This document shows, in pieces, positions 28,173 through 35,852 of a DNA stretch of 64,000 bases (the stretch's first letter is position 1; the number at the start of each line of letters is the position of its first letter). The position numbers and the translations under genes were made by a program. Below the pieces are notes generated by a model, which was given only the letters and a program-made list of their open reading frames with translations, did not search any database and was not told where the DNA came from. The DNA lies in contig JABTUS010000004.1 in assembly GCA_015075305.1 (NCBI GenBank), forward strand, positions 62,001 through 126,000, read 5' to 3'. The stretch comes from Opitutaceae bacterium. GTDB taxonomy: Bacteria > Verrucomicrobiota > Verrucomicrobiia > Opitutales > Opitutaceae.

Positions 28173-29591
28173 TCAGGAGATCTTGTTCTGCTGGGAGGCG
28201 CGGACCGACTTGGGATCGACGAGCAGCACGCCGGTGCGTTCACCAGGAACGAATTCCTGGCTCAATTGATCAATGACGTAGCTCTTCAAGTTGACGGCGC
28301 GATCCATGAAGAGCGAGATGACGTTGAAAAGGTTGAACCTCGGCGTTTCTGCGGGCGCATCGGGATCCACGGTCACGTGCACGCTGTGGGAGGGGGATGC
28401 GTCTGCCTGGGCGACTTCTGAGATGTTGAGTGGCGCGTCGTTCAGGATGTGCGGCCCGTTGGCGCCGGACGCATCCGAGTGCGGCAGGGATTCGCCATGG
28501 AAGAAGCCGCTTCCAAGGTCCTCGACCGTGACAGCCACAGAAACCTTTGCCTCCGCTACCGGAGTGACGGCGGCACTGGCAAAATGAGTTGCACTGGACT
28601 CAATCTGAAGCGTGTGCCGCATCGACTCCGGCACAGGAAGCTCATTGTGTGCGCCACCCTGCGCGTGTCTCAATTCGGCCACGACACGTGTCACTGTGCC
28701 GACATCCAAGCCGGTGGCTTCGAAGCCGCCCACCTTGTTGAAGAGGACCTCCAAACGGTCCAAATAGGAGCGCAGGTCAATTTCCGTGGTCAGCGGAGGG
28801 ATTTCCGGCTTGACGGGGTCGACCGTGCTTCCCTGTCCCCCAGGAATCGGTGTCGTTGGAGTGATGGGAGTGGAGGGGGAAGCGGGCTCCGTCGGATTCG
28901 TTGGGCTGTGGGAATCCGGAACGTTTGGTGCAATGGTCACATCGCGGGTGCCCAGTCGAATCTGGGAGGAAATGTCCTCAAAGCCCGAAAGCCCTTTCCA
29001 CGATCTCGGGTTGGATGGATCCCAGGATGCAGGAGTAATCGGGAGCGCAATCACCGCGCGGTCATTGATCATGCTGACGAGGTTCAACGACTTGCTTTCG
29101 GTCTCGAGAATCAGCGAGTTCAGCTTCAGGACAACCGAGGTGCCACCGAGATCGTTGATCTTGGCCTCCATCTTGTCTCCGGCCAGCAGCAGGTCACCGT
29201 GGACGGAATTGAGCGAAAGCTTGTCCACATTTGAGGCAATTATGCCGCCTCCCCAGACATCGATTCGCGGGGCCTCGAGTGCGCGGACGTCGGTGATGTA
29301 GAGGTTGTACAGGACGTCTTTGCCTTCGAAACGCACATTGTCGAAGTTTGAGAGATCGATACTCGTGACGGTCGCCGGCAGCTTGTCGAAATTGATGGTC
29401 AGATCGATGTCCGCCGAGCCATGGAGCACAAGGCGGTTGGGGATCTTCGGATCAAAGGATGCGTCGATGTGGCCCGTTGCGTCGATTGCCTGCACGACCA
29501 GATCAAATTCGGGAATGGGCAGGGCGACGCCCGCAAAGAGGGCTCGCGCCTCCAAGACCTCCAAGGAAAGCGATTTTTTGGCCGAACGCAT
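28173..29591 (-). CDS. Predicted surface protein with LEPR-like N-terminal motif
   Basis: A 472-aa protein with no assignable enzymatic domain. Residues about 7-20 (SLSLEVLEARALFAG) resemble the LEPR-xLL-type N-terminal motif of large surface proteins in Planctomycetes and relatives, with Ala in place of Pro. Residues about 55-180 look like parallel beta-helix or repetitive strands (VTSIDLSNFDNVRF, LSLNSVHGDLLLAGDK). About 228-270 is a Pro/Thr/Ser-rich linker suited to O-glycosylation. It appears to be the first gene of the glycan operon, which points to a glycan-decorated or glycan-anchored surface protein. Function is inferred only. Confidence 0.55.
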   Translation of the reverse strand: MRSAKKSLSLEVLEARALFAGVALPIPEFDLVVQAIDATGHIDASFDPKIPNRLVLHGSADIDLTINFDKLPATVTSIDLSNFDNVRFEGKDVLYNLYITDVRALEAPRIDVWGGGIIASNVDKLSLNSVHGDLLLAGDKMEAKINDLGGTSVVLKLNSLILETESKSLNLVSMINDRAVIALPITPASWDPSNPRSWKGLSGFEDISSQIRLGTRDVTIAPNVPDSHSPTNPTEPASPSTPITPTTPIPGGQGSTVDPVKPEIPPLTTEIDLRSYLDRLEVLFNKVGGFEATGLDVGTVTRVVAELRHAQGGAHNELPVPESMRHTLQIESSATHFASAAVTPVAEAKVSVAVTVEDLGSGFFHGESLPHSDASGANGPHILNDAPLNISEVAQADASPSHSVHVTVDPDAPAETPRFNLFNVISLFMDRAVNLKSYVIDQLSQEFVPGERTGVLLVDPKSVRASQQNKIS

Positions 29592-29603
29592 TTTCTAAGG
29601 CAT

Positions 29604-29656
29604 AAATTAGATTTACGGCTCAATTACTGGCAAGCTTAGGTTTGCCTGCTGGCAAA
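29604..29656 (-). promoter_or_regulatory. Candidate promoter and inverted repeat upstream of the glycan operon
   Basis: On the minus strand, TTGCCA (29628-29633) and TAATTT (29604-29609) are 18 bp apart and could be -35/-10 boxes, which would leave a leader of only a few nucleotides before the ATG at 29591. Just upstream, TTTGCC (29641-29646) and GGCAAA (29651-29656) form a 6-4-6 inverted repeat, a possible operator. Weak evidence. Confidence 0.3.
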
Positions 29657-29781
29657 ACAAGTGGCCTTCGATCGTCAACGGGCTGCCTCAATCTGGCACG
29701 CGAAGGCAAACATGCAACACAACGGCCATTGCATGAAAGCAGCAGCTGCACGTTCCGCAATTTATTCTGATGGAAAGGGAT

Positions 29782-30153
29782 CTACTTTCTGTACCACTCT
29801 CCGGATTCGCGCTGCAGCCAGACACCGGGAGTGCTGTTGGCAGCAATCTGCCTGGCGCGCGCCCGCCCGACCTGATCCGGTGCGCTGCCGGTCAATTTGG
29901 CGATGTCTGCGTACACTATTTCGCGATCCTTGTTTTCGGCCGATGAGACTTCCGATGCTCGATCCGATGGATGGCGCACCTCGGTGTAACCGCGGTTGTT
30001 TTCGCCAATTGATCCCTCCCGCCGCAGTGCGTCGAGTGCAGGCTGGCGCTGCTCCATGCGCGCCTTTACGGCGTCCATGTTGTCAGCTCGCAGGATTGGC
30101 AAGGCGAGCGCGAGCAGGAGAACGATACCGAAATGGAAGAGCAGGCGTGTCAT
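29782..30153 (-). CDS. YdbL-like DUF1318 periplasmic protein
   Basis: A 123-aa protein with a signal peptide (LLFHFGIVLLLALALPILRA). A DUF1318/YdbL domain follows (AVKARMEQRQPALDALRREGSIGENNRGY). The C-terminal ANSTPGVWLQRESGEWYRK ending is typical of the family. In E. coli, ydbL is transcribed with ydbH and ynbE, which form an envelope lipid-transport bridge; YdbL is an accessory factor. It overlaps the YnbE-like gene by 4 nt. No ydbH-like AsmA protein is in the window. Confidence 0.8.
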   Translation of the reverse strand: MTRLLFHFGIVLLLALALPILRADNMDAVKARMEQRQPALDALRREGSIGENNRGYTEVRHPSDRASEVSSAENKDREIVYADIAKLTGSAPDQVGRARARQIAANSTPGVWLQRESGEWYRK

Positions 30154-30359
30154 GATGAATTGGGAGACGGGGAGGACGATGAATTGATGACGCTCGATTT
30201 TCGATCGAGATCACCGAAGAAATCAGTCAGGGCGCGATCGACCTTCACATTCACGTCAACCACAGCGTGAACCTGGATCGGCTCCAGTTTCACGTGCAGG
30301 CAGCCTGCGCTGAAGGTCATGGCAATCAGTCCGACACAGGTGGTGGTTCGATGAAACAT
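30150..30359 (-). CDS. YnbE-like small lipoprotein
   Basis: A 69-aa lipoprotein. The lipobox FSAG-Cys20 ends a short signal peptide. The mature part (VKLEPIQVHAVVDVNVKVD) matches the strand-forming core of YnbE, the outer-membrane lipoprotein partner of the AsmA-like protein YdbH in E. coli. The tail is a Ser-rich stretch. It overlaps the downstream ydbL-like gene by 4 nt, preserving the ynbE-ydbL order. Confidence 0.75.
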   Translation of the reverse strand: MFHRTTTCVGLIAMTFSAGCLHVKLEPIQVHAVVDVNVKVDRALTDFFGDLDRKSSVINSSSSPSPNSS

Positions 30360-30489
30360 GGATTTGGCGGGTAGGCTGAATGACAGCCATCCGCCTGTCG
30401 ATGTTTCAAGGTCACGGCAAAGTCGCTGGCAGGCGGCGCATCAACGAATCAATCTCCCAGTGGGGATTGATGATTTTCAGTCTTCAAAT

Positions 30490-30567
30490 TGGGGCGGCCA
30501 ACGGGACTCGAACCCGCGACCCCAAGATCCACAATCTTGTGCTCTAACCAACTGAGCTATGACCGCC
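30490..30567 (-). tRNA. tRNA-His (anticodon GUG)
   Basis: A cloverleaf on the minus strand with anticodon stem CAAGA/TCTTG around TTGTGGA (anticodon GTG). The acceptor GCGGTCA/TGGCCGC is extended by an encoded G-1 opposite C73, the identity element of tRNA-His. CCA is encoded (30490-30492). Confidence 0.96.
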
Positions 30568-30873
30568 GTAGGGAGTCGGACAAATTCTCGACAGCGCTCG
30601 CACCTGTCAATCCCTTTGAGCAGTCCGTGATTCCGGGATGCACTGGGCTTGCGAGTGCAGGCCGGGAGTCTGACGTTCCGAATGATTTTGCCATGGACGC
30701 TTTGGGCGGCGATCGGACTCGATCGATGCCGCTGGCACGATTCCAACACCCCCCCAGATGAAGTGTCAGAAGCCTGTCGTGCGTCTTCGTTTTGGCGCTT
30801 CACTCCGTTAGAGCGCCTGCGCATGGTTTCGGTTTACCCTTTTTGTCTTCAGTAGCGCCACCCGAAGCTCTTC
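30568..30873. other. Intergenic region between tRNA-His and the MFS gene
   Basis: About 300 bp with no convincing gene. It should contain promoters for tRNA-His (minus) and for the MFS carrier (plus). No clear hairpin or repeat was identified. Confidence 0.4.
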
Positions 30874-32289
30874 ATGTCATCAACGCCTCCTCCGCCGTCT
30901 GGGTCGAACGATTCAAAAAGTGCTGCGACTTCCGTGGACGCGGAAGGCAGGAAGCTCTGGACGGTCGGCACGCTGACGTACACCACCGGCGCACTTGCCG
31001 TTCTCTTCGGCTGGCTGCTGTGGGGAGACTTCGCCTGGCAGCTCAAGGAGCGCTCGGCGATTCCGGTCGTGCAGATCATGCTGAAGACGTTCAAGTCGTC
31101 GGATTTTCTCACGGGCCTTTTTCTCGCCACGCTGCCTGCGTTGATCGGGATCATCGCACAACCCATCATCAGCTATCGCAGCGACAGGCACCGTGGAAGG
31201 TGGGGACGTCGAATCCCGTACCTTCTGCTCACCACGCCCATGGCCACGGCGAGCATGTTCAGCCTGGCTTTCAGCCCCCATATTGGAGCGTGGATCCACA
31301 ATGAGCTTGGCCTGGCTCCGGAGTCGCTCAACTTTTCGATTCTCCTGGTGATGGGGCTGTCCTGGACGGTCTTCGAATTCGCAACTCTGGCGGCGAATGT
31401 GGTTTTCGGCGCACTCATCAACGATGTCGTGCCGCGCGGGATCATCGGCCGGTTTTTCGGCATGTTCCGCGCGGTGAGCCTGCTGACGGGAATTTTCTTC
31501 AATTATTTCCTGATGGGAAAGGTGGAGGGCCATTTCACCATCATTTTTTCCGCACTGGGAGCCGCCTACGGCCTGGGTTTCACGCTGATGTGCTTGTTCG
31601 TGAAGGAGGGGGATTACCCGCCTCCTTCAGAGCCCGACTCGACTGGATCAAGGGGGTTCGTGGCGGCGGCGCGATCCTACATGCGGGACTGCTTTTCGAG
31701 GTCCTACTACGTGTGGGCGATCGTTTCCATGGCGCTGGCCATGGTCGCATTTCTGCCGGTCAACATGTACAGCGTGTTCGCCGCAAAATCGTTTGATCTG
31801 TCGATGGACGCCTATGGCAAGTACCTCGCTGCGACCTATGCCTGCTCGCTCCTGCTGTCATTTCCGCTGGGCTGGCTTGCCGATCGTTTCCATCCCATCC
31901 GCGTCGGACTTGCGGCGCTTGCCATCTACACGGTCGTCATGGTGATTGCGTTTGCCGGAATCCACGGACCCGCCGCGTTTGGCGTCTTCTTTCTGTTTCA
32001 CGGCGTGCTGTCCGGCTGCTATCTGACCGGCGCGGCGGCACTCGGGCAGATGTTGTATCCGAAAATCAAGTACGCCCAATACGCCTCCGCCGTCGCCGCA
32101 GCCCAGGCCCTCTTCACCATCCTCCTGGGCCCGGTGCTGGGAGGATTTCTCGACCTCATGCATCATGAGTACCGCTACATCTTCGCCGCCGGCGGGATCA
32201 TCTCATTTGCTGCACTGGCAAGCGGCTATGTTGTCTACCGCGGATTCATGAGATTTGGCGGGCCTGGCGGTTACCAGGCTCCGGAATAG
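30874..32289 (+). CDS. MFS transporter, GPH/sugar-cation symporter-like
   Basis: A 471-aa carrier with 12 predicted membrane helices after a 35-residue hydrophilic Ser/Pro-rich head. The loop 2-3 signature is PIISYRSDRHRGRWGRRIPYLLL, which resembles the sucrose/maltose and GPH-type symporters (RSDR...GRRRPY). It imports a sugar or glycoside with a cation, but the substrate cannot be read. It is a single gene with no obvious operon partner, flanked by tRNA-His and a convergent BON lipoprotein. Confidence 0.85.
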   Translation: MSSTPPPPSGSNDSKSAATSVDAEGRKLWTVGTLTYTTGALAVLFGWLLWGDFAWQLKERSAIPVVQIMLKTFKSSDFLTGLFLATLPALIGIIAQPIISYRSDRHRGRWGRRIPYLLLTTPMATASMFSLAFSPHIGAWIHNELGLAPESLNFSILLVMGLSWTVFEFATLAANVVFGALINDVVPRGIIGRFFGMFRAVSLLTGIFFNYFLMGKVEGHFTIIFSALGAAYGLGFTLMCLFVKEGDYPPPSEPDSTGSRGFVAAARSYMRDCFSRSYYVWAIVSMALAMVAFLPVNMYSVFAAKSFDLSMDAYGKYLAATYACSLLLSFPLGWLADRFHPIRVGLAALAIYTVVMVIAFAGIHGPAAFGVFFLFHGVLSGCYLTGAAALGQMLYPKIKYAQYASAVAAAQALFTILLGPVLGGFLDLMHHEYRYIFAAGGIISFAALASGYVVYRGFMRFGGPGGYQAPE

Positions 32290-32346
32290 CCGGAAGGCCG
32301 CGCTGTGCGGATGCGGTCTGGCTGACGGGCCCGGCCCGCCGGACAG

Positions 32347-32664
32347 CTACTTGACGATGATGTTGTTCTCCACGGCCTTCACACCGGGTATTGCCTTTGC
32401 AAGCGATTCGGCCCGCTCCTTCTGCTCCGCGGTATCCACGAAGCCGCTCAACTGAACCGTACCCCGGAAGCTCTCCACCTTGACGTCGCGTGCGCGGACG
32501 AGTTCATCCGAAGCGAACGCCTTCTTTACGCGCGCAGTGATGGCCGTGTTGTCGATGTACTCTCCGGTGCTCTCGGAAGTCGCCGTGCCCGCGCAGCCGG
32601 TGAGTCCGAGCGAGAGGGGAAGCAGGGTGAGCGAAACGGCGAGACAGATTGAATGAATTTTCAT
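32347..32664 (-). CDS. BON-domain lipoprotein (OsmY-like)
   Basis: A 105-aa lipoprotein with lipobox LTG-Cys24. One BON domain (about 38-105) follows: AITARVKKAFASDELVRARDVKVESFRGTVQLSGFVDTAEQKERAESLAKAIPGVKAVENNI-type pattern. BON domains bind phospholipid membranes and are linked to osmotic or envelope stress. The ATG at 32664 is chosen because the signal peptide starts there; an upstream in-frame extension is hydrophilic and not credible. Confidence 0.88.
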   Translation of the reverse strand: MKIHSICLAVSLTLLPLSLGLTGCAGTATSESTGEYIDNTAITARVKKAFASDELVRARDVKVESFRGTVQLSGFVDTAEQKERAESLAKAIPGVKAVENNIIVK

Positions 32665-33170
32665 GGGAATGGGATTGAGTGTACAGCGACGATTCAGCCG
32701 CCCAATCAAGAAGCAATGCGCTTTTTCTGAGGGAGCGGATTTGGTGATTGAACGCATGGATGGGAGGTCACCCGGAGCAACTCAGGACAAGAGTGTTCGT
32801 CCAAAATGAGAAGTTCCCTGAGAAAGGGAAATCCCCCAATTTGCGGGCGGGTGGGGCACCAGCGCGAAACTTTGCGGTCTGTAGTGCGTTGATGATTCCG
32901 ATCCACGATACACCAAGGTACTTCACCCTACGCGCGCAGCGATCCGCACCGGCGTCGTGCGCAGGGTTCAGCCCCATGGACACCGCTCATCGAAATGATA
33001 TCCTCTTCCTGCCGATCAGGGCGAAGAATGTCAGGAATCAACGCCAGCTCCGTTAGCATGCGAGTGCCGTGGAAGCGGCGAATTTTTTGCACTCCCGCGC
33101 GTGTCTCCCCGGACGCCGGATGCCACATTTGGGATGCGAAAAATCCAATTGCCGCGGCATTTGATCCAGT
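32665..33170. other. 506-bp intergenic region between divergent BON and LuxR-type genes
   Basis: No gene with credible coding features was found on either strand. It should hold promoters for the minus-strand BON lipoprotein and the plus-strand regulator. No strong palindrome or terminator was recognised. Confidence 0.45.
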
Positions 33171-33884
33171 ATGAGGACCCTTGAATTTCCGACTCCTCCC
33201 GCTGCACCGCTTGCAACCAGCCCCACGGCTGGAAAGTTTCGTCTGTTCCTGGTCGATGGCCATCCCATTACGCGCCAGGGCGTGCGCATGCTGGTGGAGC
33301 GCGAAAGCGACCTTGTCGTGTGCGGGGAGGCAGGCAGCGCGGCGGGTGCGATGGATCTCATTCCCAAGGCCGCGCCGGATCTCGCCATCATTGAAATCGC
33401 GCTGAAAACTACGAGCGGCCTTGAGCTCATGAAGAACATCAAGGCCGTGCTGCCCGAACTGCCGGTGCTCATCATGTCGATCCATGATGAGTCCCTCTAT
33501 GCCGAGCGCGCGCTGCGCGCCGGGGCGAAGGGCTACATCATGAAACGCGAGGCCAGCGAGAAGATACTCGTCGCGATTCGCCGCGTGCTCTCCGGCGAGC
33601 TTTACCTCAGCGAAAGAATGAAGGAGAGGATGCTCCATCGTCTTGTGAAGAGCCCGCACGAGGATGTGGTTTTCACCATCGATACGCTCAGTGATCGCGA
33701 GATGGAGGTCTTTCAACTCATCGGAAATGGATTCAGCACGCGGCAGGTTGCCGCGAAGCTCAATTTGAGCGTCAAGACGATCGATTCCTATCGTGAGCAC
33801 CTGAAGCTGAAGCTGCGGCTGGAAAAGGGTGCGGACCTGGTTCGCTACGCGATTCAATGGGCGCGCAGCGAAGATGTCGTCTGA
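33171..33884 (+). CDS. NarL/LuxR-family response regulator with degenerate receiver
   Basis: A 237-aa protein with a receiver domain (about 22-140) and a C-terminal LuxR helix-turn-helix (about 170-232: LSDREMEVFQLIGNGFSTRQVAAKLNLSVKTIDSYREHL-type). The phosphoacceptor Asp is replaced by Glu75 (PDLAIIEIAL). One acidic-pocket Asp is Gly30 (LVDGHPITR); Lys125 is retained. Glu often mimics a phosphorylated state, so it may be constitutively active or phosphorylation-independent. No histidine kinase is adjacent. It is convergent with the ABC permease gene. Confidence 0.88.
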   Translation: MRTLEFPTPPAAPLATSPTAGKFRLFLVDGHPITRQGVRMLVERESDLVVCGEAGSAAGAMDLIPKAAPDLAIIEIALKTTSGLELMKNIKAVLPELPVLIMSIHDESLYAERALRAGAKGYIMKREASEKILVAIRRVLSGELYLSERMKERMLHRLVKSPHEDVVFTIDTLSDREMEVFQLIGNGFSTRQVAAKLNLSVKTIDSYREHLKLKLRLEKGADLVRYAIQWARSEDVV

Positions 33885-33926
33885 TGCGGGGAAGCCGCTC
33901 TCTCCAGCCTCGGACCGGCTGCTTCT

Positions 33927-34892
33927 TCAGGAACGGTTCCGTCGGCTGATGCCGAGGGGAATGGCACCGAGAAGGATCATTCCTTTCAGCACCTTCTGGA
34001 GGTACGGCGAAACATCCATGAGATTGAGACCGTTGTTGATGACCCCGAGAATCAACGCGCCGATGAATGTGCCGAGCACCGAACCGCTGCCTCCCGTGAT
34101 GGCGGCCCCCCCGAGCACAACGGCTGCAATTGCATCCAGTTCGTAGCCGACGCCGGCGTTGGGCTGCCCCGACATCAACCGGGAGCTCAATACCAGGCCC
34201 GCGATGGCGGCGGTCAGACCGCTCAATGTATAGGCGAGAATCTGGTAGCGGGCCACGGGGACACCGGAGAACCTGGCGGCCGTCGCATTGCCTCCGATCG
34301 CGTAGAAGTAGCGACCAGCCACATGACGCCGGAGCAGCAGGGATCCGCAGGTCATCACGGCCAGCATGACGAGTGTGGGGATCTGCAATCCCGCAATTGA
34401 GCCGCGCCCCAGCGAACTGAATGATTCGGGCAGGCCGGTTTGAGGATATCCACCTGTTGAAAGCAGGGCGAGACCGCGGGGAATCTCCATGGTCGCAAGC
34501 GTCACAATGATCGCCGGAAGGTGTGCGCGGGCGATCAGGAAGCCGTTGATGACGCCAAAGAGGGTGCCGGTGAGGAGTGCCGCGAGCGCCGCGACGGGAA
34601 CGGGAGCGCCCGCGAGCATGGACGCGGCGGCGACTGTCATTGACAACGCCATCACCGAGCCCACGGAGAGGTCGATTCCCCCTGAAATGATGACAAAGGT
34701 CATGCCCGTGGCCAGGATCGCATTGATCGAGACCTGGCGCCCAATGTTGCGGAAATTTTCCCAATCGAGGAATCGATCAGATGCCACCGACAGTATGACG
34801 CAGAGGGTGAGCAGCGTCAGGATCGCGAAAACCTCCGGCGGCCAGGTTCTCCGTGAGAGCCCCAGGGGAAGTGCGATGCGAGGCAGCTTCAC
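33927..34892 (-). CDS. Sugar-type ABC transporter permease (RbsC family)
   Basis: A 321-aa membrane protein with about 8-10 helices. The RbsC signature TFVIISGGIDLSVGSVMALS lies near residue 65-85 and AVVLGGAAITGGSGSVLGTFIGALILGVINNGLNL toward the C-terminus. It forms the channel of a carbohydrate ABC importer of the CUT2 class. Its start overlaps the binding-protein gene by 4 nt. It is the last gene of the operon, and no CUT2 ATPase (RbsA-like) is encoded in the operon or window. Confidence 0.9.
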   Translation of the reverse strand: MKLPRIALPLGLSRRTWPPEVFAILTLLTLCVILSVASDRFLDWENFRNIGRQVSINAILATGMTFVIISGGIDLSVGSVMALSMTVAAASMLAGAPVPVAALAALLTGTLFGVINGFLIARAHLPAIIVTLATMEIPRGLALLSTGGYPQTGLPESFSSLGRGSIAGLQIPTLVMLAVMTCGSLLLRRHVAGRYFYAIGGNATAARFSGVPVARYQILAYTLSGLTAAIAGLVLSSRLMSGQPNAGVGYELDAIAAVVLGGAAITGGSGSVLGTFIGALILGVINNGLNLMDVSPYLQKVLKGMILLGAIPLGISRRNRS

Positions 34893-35839
34893 CAGGAGAA
34901 GCCCTTGGCGTTGTCTCGCGTGAGCAGCTTGACATCAATGGGGACCTCCCGGGGAAGCTTCGCTCCCCACCGGGCGGCCAGCGCAAGACCCAGGGCAATG
35001 CGGACCTGGTCGCGGGGGAACTGGGCGACAGTTGCCTTGAACGGGCTGTCGGTGAGGATCGCGTCGACCACCTCGGCGAGGCCGTCGACGCTGACGAGCG
35101 CGACGTCGCGCCGGCTTGACTGGATGGCGGCGGCGGCTCCGACCGCTCCGCCGTCGTTGACGCTGAAAAGTCCGCGCAGGCTGGGCTGGGCCTGCAGCAT
35201 GTTTTCCGTGGCGGCGAGCGCCGCGGTTCGCTCCTGGCGTCCGTTCTGAGTCGCAACGATCCGGATGCCCGGGTGCCGGGCGATGGCGTCCTTGAATCCG
35301 CGCACGCGCTCGAGAATGGGGACGACGGCGATTCCGTCCAGTATCGCGACATCGCCCTGGCCGCCGAGGATTCGCGCGAGTTCCTCTCCCGCAAGCCGGC
35401 CGGCGTCGTAGTTTCGAGAGCCGACAAATGAGTCGATGGGCCCGCTGGCCTGTGCATCAAGCGCGATCACAGTGACGCCCTTCTGCTTGGCTGTCCGCAC
35501 GGCGGCTTCTATTCCTGCAGAATCCGTCGGATTGAGAAGAAGGATGTCGATTCCCTTCTGGACCAGGTCCTCGACGTCCGCGATCTGCTTGGTTACGTCG
35601 TGACGCGCATCAGTAACGAAGAGTTCGGCGCCAAGCGAGTGGCCGGCCGCCTCAAAGGCTTCACGCATCGCCACAAAATAGGGATTGTTCAACTCCTGAA
35701 AGGAAATGCCGATGCGAAGGGGCTTCTGCGCCGGCGAGGCGGACTCGGGCCCGCTGGGTTTGCAGCCTGCGACAAGCACAAGCAGAACCAGGATGAGGAA
35801 GGTCGGGAGCGAGGGAGGGTGGGAGTGCCGAGGGTGCAT
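34889..35839 (-). CDS. Sugar ABC transporter substrate-binding lipoprotein (RbsB family)
   Basis: A 316-aa lipoprotein with lipobox LVAG-Cys26. It belongs to periplasmic-binding-protein fold type I (IGISFQELNNPYFVAMREAFEAAG, VTKQIADVEDLVQKGIDILLLNPTDSAGI, VNDGGAVGAAAAIQ). It binds a sugar or polyol and delivers it to the RbsC-like permease encoded next. The ATG at 35839 gives a clean lipoprotein signal; a longer in-frame extension upstream overlaps glpD and is rejected. Position after glpD suggests a glycerol-containing or polyol ligand, which is inference only. Confidence 0.9.
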   Translation of the reverse strand: MHPRHSHPPSLPTFLILVLLVLVAGCKPSGPESASPAQKPLRIGISFQELNNPYFVAMREAFEAAGHSLGAELFVTDARHDVTKQIADVEDLVQKGIDILLLNPTDSAGIEAAVRTAKQKGVTVIALDAQASGPIDSFVGSRNYDAGRLAGEELARILGGQGDVAILDGIAVVPILERVRGFKDAIARHPGIRIVATQNGRQERTAALAATENMLQAQPSLRGLFSVNDGGAVGAAAAIQSSRRDVALVSVDGLAEVVDAILTDSPFKATVAQFPRDQVRIALGLALAARWGAKLPREVPIDVKLLTRDNAKGFSW

Positions 35840-35852
35840 GGCTGGGATTGTT

